Shown here: positions 27,895 through 35,821 of the stretch, one piece after another
Layout: each line of letters opens with the position of its first letter
How positions within the stretch are numbered: the first letter of the stretch is position 1
DNA from: Chryseobacterium soli
Lineage (GTDB): Bacteria; Bacteroidota; Bacteroidia; Flavobacteriales; Weeksellaceae
Assembly: GCF_000737705.1 (NCBI RefSeq)
Contig: NZ_JPRH01000001.1
Coordinates: 496,001 to 560,000, forward strand
Direction of reading: 5' to 3'
Length of the DNA: 64,000 nucleotides
Translations under genes and position numbers: made by a program
The notes under the pieces: generated by a model
The model's input: the letters and a program-made list of their open reading frames with translations, nothing else
Told to the model about the DNA's origin: nothing
Database searches by the model: none

Positions 27895-27918
27895 ATAATT
27901 TGCGTAAATAATACACGA
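27895..27918 (+). promoter_or_regulatory. Promoter with operator palindrome (site 4) of the SPFH gene
   Basis: ATAATTTG (27895-27902), an off-consensus -7 box, overlaps TTGCGTAAATAATACACGA (27900-27918). The half-sites are less symmetrical than in site 3, but the 5-base offset is identical. The SPFH ATG is 37 bp downstream. Confidence 0.55.
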
Positions 27919-27954
27919 AAAATAATTAATTGTTTCACATAAAAAAGTAAAGCA

Positions 27955-28959
27955 ATGTTTGGTTTCCGACACATCAAATTTGATTCAATGACGTACGTAC
28001 TTCATTTTAGAAATGGAAAAATCGTAAAAGAAGGAAGAGGATTATCATTCTTCTATTTTGCTCCCAACTCATCTATTGCGGCCATTCCTATGGGAAGTAA
28101 TGACCTGCCGTTTATTTTTAATGAGAATACGCTGGATTACCAGACAGTAAAAATACAGGGGCAGATAAGCTACAAGATCACAGACCCGAAAGCACTTTCC
28201 AATACGCTGGACTTTACAGTAGATGAATCCGGAGTGTATAAGAAGAATGAGATTGAGAAACTGAACCAGAGGATCATCAATCTTGCGCAGACTTCTACTT
28301 CTTCATTTATTCACGAGATCAGTTTGAAAGAAGCGATCCGTTCTGCAAAGAAAATTGAAGGAAATATTCTCGCCGGGCTGAAGTCTTCTGAAACCGTGCA
28401 GATCATGGGAATTGAAATTATGGGCGTTACGATTCTGGCTGTTCAAACCAATCCGGAAATGGCAAGAGCCCTGGAAACAGAAACCCGCGAAAAGTTGCAA
28501 CAGCAGGCAGATGAAGCAATCTATGAAAGAAGAAATTTTGCTGTAGAACAGGAAAGAAAGATCAAAGAATCTGAATTGAATACAGAAATTGCCGTTGAGG
28601 AAAAACAAAAGCAGATTGAAGAAAAAAGAATGGAAACGGAAGTGCAGCAAGAGGAAAACAACAGGATTTTAAGGGAAATGAAAATTGCGGCAGATATCTC
28701 TGTGGAAAATCAAAAGAAACAGCTGATAGAACAAAGAACGGAAAATGACAGAAAAGAAGCGGAAACCAGAGGATATATACTGGAAACCTCCTTACAGCCC
28801 TATAAACAAATGGACTGGCGGGTACTGACTGCTCTGAACGGAAATCAGGATGCAAGGTCCAATATCGCCTTAGCCTTCAGAGAACTGGCAGAAAATGCAG
28901 GTAAAATCGGAAACTTAAACATAAGCCCCGATCTCCTCGAAAACATTTTAAAAAAATAG
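27955..28959 (+). CDS. SPFH/Band 7 domain-containing protein
   Basis: Protein of 334 residues with an SPFH domain at about 10-180 followed by a long charged coiled coil (about 185-275) rich in Glu, Lys and Gln. No N-terminal membrane helix is seen, unlike most flotillins, so it may attach peripherally or be cytoplasmic. SPFH proteins form large ring scaffolds. Its palindrome-bearing promoter ties it to the NAD/ADP-ribose genes; its role there is unknown. Confidence 0.82.
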   Translation: MFGFRHIKFDSMTYVLHFRNGKIVKEGRGLSFFYFAPNSSIAAIPMGSNDLPFIFNENTLDYQTVKIQGQISYKITDPKALSNTLDFTVDESGVYKKNEIEKLNQRIINLAQTSTSSFIHEISLKEAIRSAKKIEGNILAGLKSSETVQIMGIEIMGVTILAVQTNPEMARALETETREKLQQQADEAIYERRNFAVEQERKIKESELNTEIAVEEKQKQIEEKRMETEVQQEENNRILREMKIAADISVENQKKQLIEQRTENDRKEAETRGYILETSLQPYKQMDWRVLTALNGNQDARSNIALAFRELAENAGKIGNLNISPDLLENILKK

Positions 28960-29002
28960 TAAAAAATAATACACATTCTTAGTCTGGGATCTGAAGTCTG
29001 AA

Positions 29003-29028
29003 ATCTAACATCTAACATCTAACATCTA
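29003..29028 (+). repeat. Short tandem repeat ATCTAAC
   Basis: Three copies of ATCTAAC (29003-29023) and a partial fourth. It sits in the 118-bp spacer between the SPFH and NAD-kinase-like genes; no other signal is clear there. Confidence 0.6.
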
Positions 29029-29077
29029 CTCCCTCATAAATACTTTTTACATTGTACATTTTACAAAAAAAAACAGA

Positions 29078-29986
29078 ATGAAACCAAAATACGCCATCAT
29101 CATCAAAAATAAAACAAGACTGGAAGCATTGATTGAAAGATTCAATACAAAGGGACAGGCCAGGTTTTATATTGAAAGTTCAGGAGGGAATTTTCAGGAA
29201 TATGTGGTTGAACATGAAAAGTTTTATCAGGCATTTCTGGAGGTTCAGACAAAACTTTCCAAAACCATTAAAAATAAAGTGGTAGAAAGAGAATTTGTAC
29301 CCTCCTATATTTTCTCTGAAAAGAATATCATTATCGTAATCGGACAGGACGGATTGGTAGCCAATGTAGCAAAATATTCTAAGAACATTCCTATTGTGGC
29401 GATTAATCCTGATGAAGAAAGATATGACGGAGTATTGCTCCCTTTTACTCCTGAAAATTTTATAAATGGAGTGAATTCTGTTATTAACGAAAATTTTAGT
29501 TTAAAAAGAATGAGATTCGCGGAAGCAGTTTTAAATGACGGACAAAAATTATTGGCAGTAAACGACCTGTTCATCGGTATTTCTTCCCACAGTTCGGCTC
29601 GATATAAGATCATATTGAATGGAAAAGAAGAAATACACTCTTCAAGCGGGATTATCGTCTCTACAAAAACAGGAAGTACAGGCTGGCTGAGCTCAATTTT
29701 TAATATGGCATATGGTATTTTGGGTTCTCAAAAACTGAGCTATCCGAAGCTGAAAGAAGAAGATTTATATTTTGCCGTAAGAGAACCTTTTAAAAGTAAA
29801 AGAACACAAACTGAAATTTGCGGTGGCGTAATAAAGAAAGGAAATAAACTGATCATAGAATCTCTGATGCCAAATAATGGTTTTATATTTAGTGACGGAA
29901 TTGAGCAGGATTTTTTGCAGTTCAACAGTGGAGCTACAGCGGAAATCAGGCTGTCTAATGAGGAAGCGGTTTTGGTGATTAAATAA
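29078..29986 (+). CDS. Divergent NAD kinase-like protein
   Basis: A 302-residue protein with the two-domain layout of the NAD kinase/diacylglycerol kinase fold. The hallmark GGDG is GQDG (89-92). The NE/ND motif (Asn162-Asp163) and STKTGSTGW (196-203, usually S-T-P-T-G-S-T-A-Y) remain. An N-terminal extension of about 70 residues precedes the nucleotide motif. Gly-to-Gln in the phosphate loop could lower or change the activity, for instance to binding or phosphorylation of another NAD-derived compound. It is probably a paralogue of the housekeeping NAD kinase. It is 7 bp before the macrodomain gene. Confidence 0.78.
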   Translation: MKPKYAIIIKNKTRLEALIERFNTKGQARFYIESSGGNFQEYVVEHEKFYQAFLEVQTKLSKTIKNKVVEREFVPSYIFSEKNIIIVIGQDGLVANVAKYSKNIPIVAINPDEERYDGVLLPFTPENFINGVNSVINENFSLKRMRFAEAVLNDGQKLLAVNDLFIGISSHSSARYKIILNGKEEIHSSSGIIVSTKTGSTGWLSSIFNMAYGILGSQKLSYPKLKEEDLYFAVREPFKSKRTQTEICGGVIKKGNKLIIESLMPNNGFIFSDGIEQDFLQFNSGATAEIRLSNEEAVLVIK

Positions 29987-29992
29987 AATAAC

Positions 29993-30466
29993 ATGGAAGC
30001 GATACAATATATAAAAGGAGATGCAACCAGTCCTCAGGGAGCAGGAAATAAAATCATAGCTCATATTTGTAATGATATTGGAGGTTGGGGGAAAGGTTTT
30101 GTGATGGCAGTCTCTAAAAAATGGAAGCGCCCGGAAAAAGAATACAGAGCATGGTTTAAAAACCAGGAAATATTTAAGTTAGGAGAAATCCAGTTGGTAG
30201 ATGTTGAATCTGATCTCTGGATTGCTAATATGATTGGACAGCATAAAATCAAGACACAATCCAATGGAATAGCGCCAATCAGATATGAGGCAGTAGAAAA
30301 ATGTCTTGAAAAACTAGCAAAAGAAGCTCAAAAATTAAATGCTTCCATACATATGCCGAGAATAGGCTGTGGATTAGCAGGTGGAAAATGGGAAGAAGTT
30401 GAAAAGATTATTTTACGGACATTATCAAAAAATAGGATCAAGGTATCCATCTATGATTTTGAATAA
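29993..30466 (+). CDS. TARG1/ALC1-like macrodomain protein
   Basis: Macrodomain of 157 residues covering the entire protein. GDAT (9-12), the GGWGKGFV loop (30-37), and MPRIGCGLAGG (121-131) match the ALC1-like class that includes human TARG1 and bacterial DarG. In TARG1 the motif is GCGLD with catalytic Asp125; here Ala129 replaces it, and Lys85 or Lys87 may correspond to the catalytic Lys. It may therefore bind ADP-ribose or use another mechanism, such as ADP-ribose 1''-phosphate dephosphorylation. Confidence 0.87.
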   Translation: MEAIQYIKGDATSPQGAGNKIIAHICNDIGGWGKGFVMAVSKKWKRPEKEYRAWFKNQEIFKLGEIQLVDVESDLWIANMIGQHKIKTQSNGIAPIRYEAVEKCLEKLAKEAQKLNASIHMPRIGCGLAGGKWEEVEKIILRTLSKNRIKVSIYDFE

Positions 30467-30487
30467 AATATTAAAAACACTTTATAA

Positions 30488-30904
30488 ATGATGAAAACAA
30501 AAATATTGTACAGACCCGTAGGAGAAAAGGAAATGCTCTTAATTATTGAAAGCGGATATCAGAAATTTCCACTCCGATTAGATTGGCAGCCTATTTTTTA
30601 TCCCGTAATGAATGAAGAGTATGCTTCAGAAATTGCAGAGAAATGGAACACAAGAGATGAGGCCGGGAATTACCTGGGTTTTGTCACCCGTTTTGAAGTG
30701 CAGGAAGCAGAAATTAACAAATATGAGGTTCAGAATGTCGGAGCAGGAAACCATAATGAGTTGTGGGTTCCTGTGGAAGAATTAGAAACATTCAATCAGG
30801 CTATTAGAGGAAATATAGAGGCGATCAAAGTATTTGTTGGAAATGATTTTAAAAAGTCGGCAAGCAAAGAAATTGAAAACCTTATACTAAACATTAGAAA
30901 TTAA
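30488..30904 (+). CDS. Small conserved protein of the kind annotated 'ADP-ribosylation/crystallin J1'
   Basis: A 138-residue soluble protein with no proven function. Conserved-looking segments are LYRPVG near 5-10, FPLRLDWQPIFYPV (about 26-39), EYASEIAEKW, and NELWVPVEELETFN near the C-terminus. The opening YRPVG and late Glu-rich strand loosely recall ADP-ribosyltransferase folds, but that is only an impression. It sits 21 bp after the macrodomain gene and 2 bp before the PARG-like gene, inside the ADP-ribose operon. Confidence 0.7.
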   Translation: MMKTKILYRPVGEKEMLLIIESGYQKFPLRLDWQPIFYPVMNEEYASEIAEKWNTRDEAGNYLGFVTRFEVQEAEINKYEVQNVGAGNHNELWVPVEELETFNQAIRGNIEAIKVFVGNDFKKSASKEIENLILNIRN

Positions 30905-30906
30905 TC

Positions 30907-31722
30907 ATGACCAATAGAGGAATGGCGAAAGATACATTAGAAATCTTAGCTGAAAAATATTATATAAATAGTAAGAAAGAGAAGGTAGAATTGCAGAAGG
31001 AAATCGAAAACTGTAAAAAGAATACTGTTTTATTCAGTGCTGAAGAACTTTTCATATTAACGCAAAATATACCTGAAACATCAGATTTTACAACTGAAAT
31101 TGAAGTCTGGAACTGCAGTTCTTTAAAAGCCATTTTACAATTGGCTCATGAAGAAGATGAAAACAAAATGATGTGTCTGAATTTTGCCTCTGCTAAAAAC
31201 CCAGGTGGTGGATTTATGAACGGAGCTGAAGCACAGGAAGAGAGTTTGGCAAGAACATCAGCTTTATATGCTTCCCAATTGGAAGCAGAAAGTTTTTATA
31301 CAACACATCGGGGTATAAAATCCTGTTTTTATACAGATATGATGATTTACAGCCCAAAGATTCCGGTGTTTAGAAAAGATAAAGGAGAATTGCTCTTAAA
31401 ACCCGTTTTATGCAATTTTATTACTTCAGCTGCAGTGAATGCAGGAGTTGTAAAAAATCAGGAGCATGAAAGAGAAAATGAAATAGTGGATGCGATGGAC
31501 TTAAGAATGGATAAAATGCTTGCTTTATCACTCAATCAAGGAAATGAAGTTTTGATTTTAGGAGCATGGGGCTGCGGGGTGTTCAGGAATGATCCTAAAA
31601 ATATTGCCGGATTATTTAAAAAGCATCTTCTGGGAAAATATAAAAATAAATTTAAAAGAGTAGTTTTTGCTGTTCTCACTAAAAATGAGGAAATGCTGAA
31701 ACTTTTTCAGGAAATACAATGA
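30907..31722 (+). CDS. PARG-like glycohydrolase (TIGR02452 family)
   Basis: Microbial poly(ADP-ribose) glycohydrolase-type macrodomain, 271 residues. The signature GGG-x7-QEE is complete (Gly100-102, Gln110-Glu111-Glu112; Glu112 by position the catalytic one). LNFASAKNPGG precedes it and the ILGAWGCGVFRNDP loop (about 215-230) binds the diphosphate. Members split ribose-ribose or ADP-ribose-protein bonds. Its stop overlaps the DUF4291 start by 4 bases. Confidence 0.88.
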   Translation: MTNRGMAKDTLEILAEKYYINSKKEKVELQKEIENCKKNTVLFSAEELFILTQNIPETSDFTTEIEVWNCSSLKAILQLAHEEDENKMMCLNFASAKNPGGGFMNGAEAQEESLARTSALYASQLEAESFYTTHRGIKSCFYTDMMIYSPKIPVFRKDKGELLLKPVLCNFITSAAVNAGVVKNQEHERENEIVDAMDLRMDKMLALSLNQGNEVLILGAWGCGVFRNDPKNIAGLFKKHLLGKYKNKFKRVVFAVLTKNEEMLKLFQEIQ

Positions 31723-32351
31723 AACTTACCATAAAAAGATATAAAGAACAATTACAGGACTGGTCTGAAAAAGGGCACCATATCATGGCACAATATGATG
31801 ATGAAAAAATAATCGTCTATCAATCCTATCGAAAAGAAATAGGGGAATTTGCCGTAAGAAATCAATATTTTGGAGGCGGATTCAGCCTGGAAAGAATGAC
31901 CTGGATAAAGCCTAATTTTCTGTGGATGATGTACCGGAACGGATGGGGAACAAAAGAAGGTCAGGAATCGGTATTAGCTGTTCATCTGAAAATAGATGCT
32001 TTTAAAAAATATCTGGAAAATGCAGTCTATTCTTCTTACTCCGAAGACCTGGAAATATCAAAAGAAGAATGGCAGGATCAGGTAAAAGAATCTTCTGTAA
32101 GATTGCAGTGGGATCCGGACCATGATCCTTTTGGAAATAAATTGGAGAGAAGAGCAGTGCAAATCGGTTTGAGAAATGAGTTCATCCGTTCCTTTGCCAA
32201 AGAGGATGTGCTTTTCATTGAAGATATATCAGATTTTGTTAAAGAGCAATATCAGTTTGTATTGAAGAATTCAATGGAAGAGCTAATGACTCCTGAAGAA
32301 AAACCATTTTTGTTTGAAGATGAAAATTTGAATAAAAAACTGAAATTATGA
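31719..32351 (+). CDS. DUF4291 domain-containing protein
   Basis: A 210-residue protein of a family with unknown function, widespread in bacteria and some fungi. The opening [19 protein letters not shown] and the [23 protein letters not shown] motif (about 64-86) are diagnostic. The Arg/Tyr-rich pocket would suit a nucleotide or nucleic acid ligand. Four-base overlaps on both sides (ATGA) show translational coupling with the PARG-like and MacroD genes, which suggests a role in ADP-ribose handling. Confidence 0.85.
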   Translation: MKLTIKRYKEQLQDWSEKGHHIMAQYDDEKIIVYQSYRKEIGEFAVRNQYFGGGFSLERMTWIKPNFLWMMYRNGWGTKEGQESVLAVHLKIDAFKKYLENAVYSSYSEDLEISKEEWQDQVKESSVRLQWDPDHDPFGNKLERRAVQIGLRNEFIRSFAKEDVLFIEDISDFVKEQYQFVLKNSMEELMTPEEKPFLFEDENLNKKLKL

Positions 32352-32869
32352 ACCCAAGAATTACATTAATCCAAGGAGATATCACCCAAATAAAAGCAGA
32401 TGCTATCGTGAACGCGGCTAATTCATCTTTGCTGGGCGGCGGTGGAGTTGATGGAGCGATTCATCGTGCGGGAGGAAAGAAAATTTTGGAAGAATGCATC
32501 CAGATTAGAGACAGGCAGGGAAAATGTAAAACGGGTGAGGCAGTCGTTACAACGGCAGGAGATCTTCCCGCAACTTATGTCATTCACACCGTTGGTCCCG
32601 TATGGAATGATGATGAGGTAAAAGGAAAGAAGCTATTGGCAAACTGTTATAGAAACTCTTTACAACTTGCTGACAGCCTTCAGATCAAAACGATTGTTTT
32701 TCCTAATATCAGTACAGGAATATATAAATTTCCTAAAGAATTAGCAGCTGCAATTGCAGTACATGAAGTACAGAATTTCGAATCAGAACATATTGAAGAG
32801 GTAATCTTTGTCTGCTTTGATGAAGAAAATAATGAGATCTATAAAAAACAATTAAAATTAAACAAATGA
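32348..32869 (+). CDS. O-acetyl-ADP-ribose deacetylase / MacroD-type macrodomain
   Basis: A 173-residue macrodomain of the MacroD/YmdB type that hydrolyses O-acetyl-ADP-ribose and mono-ADP-ribosyl-Asp/Glu. [16 protein letters not shown] (10-25), [10 protein letters not shown] (30-39) with the catalytic Asp, and [12 protein letters not shown] (about 118-129) are intact. It lies immediately upstream of a sirtuin gene with a 4-base overlap; sirtuins make O-acyl-ADP-ribose, so the pair could be producer and remover. Confidence 0.95.
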   Translation: MNPRITLIQGDITQIKADAIVNAANSSLLGGGGVDGAIHRAGGKKILEECIQIRDRQGKCKTGEAVVTTAGDLPATYVIHTVGPVWNDDEVKGKKLLANCYRNSLQLADSLQIKTIVFPNISTGIYKFPKELAAAIAVHEVQNFESEHIEEVIFVCFDEENNEIYKKQLKLNK

Positions 32870-33552
32870 AAAAACTAACCATATTAAGCGGTGCCGGAAT
32901 CAGCGCCGAAAGCGGAATACAAACCTTCAGGGATGGAGACGGGCTTTGGGAAAACCATAATGTGACTGACGTCGCAAGTCCGGAAGGATGGAGAAAAGAC
33001 AGAGAGCTCGTACTGGAATTTTACAACCAGAGAAGGCGTCAGCTGCATGAAGTAGAACCTAATGATGCCCACAGATTGATCGCAGACTTAGAACAATATT
33101 TTGATGTGCAAATCATTACCCAAAATATAGATGATCTCCACGAGAGAGCCGGATCTACCAATATTCTTCACATCCACGGAGAATTGTTCAAATCATGTTC
33201 GTGCAATAATAAAAACCTGATCTACGATCAGAAAGATGATATCAATATCGGAGACAAAGCAGAAGATGGCGCTCAGTTGAGACCATTTATTGTGTGGTTC
33301 GGGGAAGATGTACCCCTGTTTAAAACAGCAAGCGAAAAAGTAAAAGAGGCAGATATTTTACTGGTCATCGGTACTTCGCTACAGGTATATCCTGCTGCCG
33401 GATTGATTCATGATATAAAAGATGACTGTCTTTTGATCGTTATTAATCCTAATGAAACAGGTTTCGGGTACGGCCAAAGAGCGGTGGTCATGAAAGAAAC
33501 CGCAACAAAAGGCATGCAATTATTGTTTGAAAAACTTGTTAATCTGGCCTGA
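32866..33552 (+). CDS. NAD-dependent protein deacylase, class III sirtuin
   Basis: CobB/SIRT5-like protein of 228 residues. The NAD-binding [10 protein letters not shown] (9-18) and TQNIDDLH (85-92), and catalytic His104 in HIHGE are present. Tyr53 and Arg56 (YxxR) match the acid-acyl pocket of desuccinylases. Only one Cys pair (Cys111, Cys113) of the zinc ribbon is present; the second pair is missing. It removes acyl groups from lysine, consuming NAD and producing nicotinamide and O-acyl-ADP-ribose. Confidence 0.92.
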   Translation: MKKLTILSGAGISAESGIQTFRDGDGLWENHNVTDVASPEGWRKDRELVLEFYNQRRRQLHEVEPNDAHRLIADLEQYFDVQIITQNIDDLHERAGSTNILHIHGELFKSCSCNNKNLIYDQKDDINIGDKAEDGAQLRPFIVWFGEDVPLFKTASEKVKEADILLVIGTSLQVYPAAGLIHDIKDDCLLIVINPNETGFGYGQRAVVMKETATKGMQLLFEKLVNLA

Positions 33553-34517
33553 TGGAAAATTCAGTGAAAGCAGGAATTTTTGGAGTGTGTATTGGTGATG
33601 CATTGGGTGTTCCGGTGGAATTCAGAAGCAGAGAGCAGTTAAAACGTTCACCAGTTACAAATATGAGAGCTTTAGGAACCCATCATCAACCTGTAGGAAC
33701 ATGGAGTGATGATGGTTCCTTAACTTTATGTCTTGCAGACAGTCTTTGTAATGGCTATCATTTGGAAGATATAGCACTCAAATTTTTACAGTGGTATAAT
33801 GCAGAAATCTGGACGCCACATGGGCGTGTTTTTGACATTGGTATCGCCACTTCGCAAGCCATCCATAGAATTAGCAAAGGGACTTCTCCCGCCTTATGTG
33901 GCGGAAACTCAGAATTTGATAATGGCAACGGTTCCTTAATGCGGATATTACCATTATTATTTTATATCAAAGAATTTCCCATTGAGAAACGTTTTCGGAT
34001 TACAAAAGATGTTTCCTGTATCACACACGGACACATCCGTTCTACCTTGGCTTGTTTTATTTATTTAGAATTAGCGTTGGGAATTCTGAAAGGAAAAAAT
34101 AAATGGGACGCATATAGAGGAATGCAGAAAACAGTTCGGGAATTTTTAGAGCATAATCCTGTTTGTTCTCAAAATGAAATAAATAAATTCCACAGGATTT
34201 TAGAAATAAAAGTAGATGAATATGATCTCGCCCCGCTGCATACTTTGCATGAGGAAGAAATAAGTTCTTCCGGCTATGTTCTTCACAACTTAGAAGCCTC
34301 ATTATGGTGCTTTCTCAACTCAGAAAGTTATTCTGAAGCAGTACTGAAAGCTGTAAACCTAGGCGAAGACACCGATACCACCGGAGCCATCACAGGAGGG
34401 ATTGCCGGGATCTATTACGGTTTTGAAAATATTCCCGAAGAATGGGTTTCAGAACTGGTAAGAAAAGACGATATTGAAACCATTTGCAATATACTACAAG
34501 ATAAATTAATGAAATAA
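33552..34517 (+). CDS. ADP-ribosylglycohydrolase (ARH/DraG family)
   Basis: A 321-residue all-helical dinuclear-Mg glycohydrolase that removes ADP-ribose from proteins or small molecules. Metal motifs: GDALGVPVEF (15-24), TWSDDGSLT (50-58; the family usually has TDDT) and NLGEDTDTTGAITGG near 270-284. The Ser and Gly in the first acidic motif are slight deviations. Its start overlaps the sirtuin stop by one base. Confidence 0.93.
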   Translation: MENSVKAGIFGVCIGDALGVPVEFRSREQLKRSPVTNMRALGTHHQPVGTWSDDGSLTLCLADSLCNGYHLEDIALKFLQWYNAEIWTPHGRVFDIGIATSQAIHRISKGTSPALCGGNSEFDNGNGSLMRILPLLFYIKEFPIEKRFRITKDVSCITHGHIRSTLACFIYLELALGILKGKNKWDAYRGMQKTVREFLEHNPVCSQNEINKFHRILEIKVDEYDLAPLHTLHEEEISSSGYVLHNLEASLWCFLNSESYSEAVLKAVNLGEDTDTTGAITGGIAGIYYGFENIPEEWVSELVRKDDIETICNILQDKLMK

Positions 34518-34525
34518 AAAATACT

Positions 34526-35071
34526 ATGAATGAAATAGAAAATAAAAAAATAAGCAAGTTCCTGAGCTATGTGCTTAGGCATCATCCCGACCTTATCCAT
34601 TTACAGCTGGATGAAAATGGCTGGGCAAATGTTGATGAACTGATTACAAAATCAACTGGGCATTCCGTAGGATTTACCTTCGAAGAACTGGATGAAATTG
34701 TACAGACCAACAATAAAAAGCGTTTTGCTTTTAATGAAGATAAAACCATGATCAGAGCGAGTCAGGGACATTCTATCGATATTAATCTCGCTTTGATTCC
34801 ACAACAGCCACCGGAATTTCTCTATCACGGAACCGCTCAAAGTAATCTTGATTCCATTTTTGACAAAGGAATTGAAAAAAGAAACCGGCAGCATGTTCAT
34901 TTAAGTGCTGATAAAGAAACAGCCACTAAAGTTGGTATGCGTCATGGAAAACCGATAATTTTGACTATTAAAACAGGAGAGATGTTTGAAAATGGAATTC
35001 ATTTCTATCTTTCCGATAATGATGTCTGGCTCACAGATTTTGTAGATGCAAAATATATTTCAAAGGAATAA
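34526..35071 (+). CDS. kptA: RNA 2'-phosphotransferase (KptA/Tpt1)
   Basis: A 181-residue enzyme that moves a 2'-phosphate from RNA to NAD, giving ADP-ribose 1''-2''-cyclic phosphate and nicotinamide. KFLSYVLRHHPD (11-22) carries the catalytic Arg18 and His19; the C-terminal NAD domain shows LYHGT, VHLSADKETATKVG and the closing DVWLTDFVDAKYI. Its product is a natural substrate for macrodomain phosphatases or phosphodiesterases such as those encoded beside it. One-base overlap with the next gene. Confidence 0.94.
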   Translation: MNEIENKKISKFLSYVLRHHPDLIHLQLDENGWANVDELITKSTGHSVGFTFEELDEIVQTNNKKRFAFNEDKTMIRASQGHSIDINLALIPQQPPEFLYHGTAQSNLDSIFDKGIEKRNRQHVHLSADKETATKVGMRHGKPIILTIKTGEMFENGIHFYLSDNDVWLTDFVDAKYISKE

Positions 35072-35799
35072 TGAAAAGAACACTTGTAATAGGAGATATT
35101 CACGGCGGATTTAAGGCGCTGAAACAGGTATTGGAAAGAGCTGCTGTTACTGCAGAAGATCAATTGATCTTTCTCGGAGACTATGTCGACGGCTGGAGCG
35201 AATCCTCTCATATCATTGAATTTTTAACAGAACTCTCCGAAAAACAGGACTGTATTTTTATTAAAGGAAATCATGATGCCTGGTGTGAAGACTGGATCTC
35301 GTTAGGAATGAGTCCGGAAATTTGGCTTTTTCATGGGGGACGAAAAACTGTTGAAAGCTATGAAGGGTATTCCTTAGAACATTTGGACAGGCATTTGGCA
35401 TTTTTTCAGCAGATGGAAAACTATTATGTAGATCCCCAAAACCGGCTGTTTATTCATGCCGGATATTCCTCCATGCACGGTCCCGAAAAAGAAGTCTATT
35501 CCAGCAACTACCGATGGGACAGAACGCTTTGGGAAACTGCTGTTTCCATGGATAAAAAACTGACACGGAATTCAGAATTATATCCTAAAAGGCTGTTATT
35601 GTACAATGAAATTTTTATTGGGCATACACCGACTATAGATTTAGGAGTCGGGTATCCTCTCAATAAAGCCAATATTTGGAATATGGATACAGGGGCGGCG
35701 TATACAGGCTCTTTGTCGATTATGGATGTCGATACCAAAGAATTCTGGCAAAGCGATCCGTTACCTTCTTTATATCCGCACGAAAGAGGAAGAAATTAG
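35071..35799 (+). CDS. Metallophosphoesterase (PPP-like phosphatase)
   Basis: A 242-residue calcineurin-type phosphatase. Metal motifs GDIHGG (7-12), GDYVDG (about 36-41), GNHDAW (about 66-71) and later His in IHAG and GHTP are intact. PPP-type members act on phosphoproteins, diadenosine polyphosphates or small phosphates. Its coupling to kptA suggests action on ADP-ribose cyclic phosphate or a 2'-phosphate end. It is the last gene of the ADP-ribose operon. Confidence 0.88.
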   Translation: MKRTLVIGDIHGGFKALKQVLERAAVTAEDQLIFLGDYVDGWSESSHIIEFLTELSEKQDCIFIKGNHDAWCEDWISLGMSPEIWLFHGGRKTVESYEGYSLEHLDRHLAFFQQMENYYVDPQNRLFIHAGYSSMHGPEKEVYSSNYRWDRTLWETAVSMDKKLTRNSELYPKRLLLYNEIFIGHTPTIDLGVGYPLNKANIWNMDTGAAYTGSLSIMDVDTKEFWQSDPLPSLYPHERGRN

Positions 35800-35821
35800 A
35801 GAATTAAGGTGCGATGATTTT

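Noticed and set aside
26347..35799. The ADP-ribose island as a toxin-antitoxin pair of DarTG type
   Set aside because: No DarT-like transferase gene is recognisable and the macrodomain is not fused to a DarG-type C-terminal domain.
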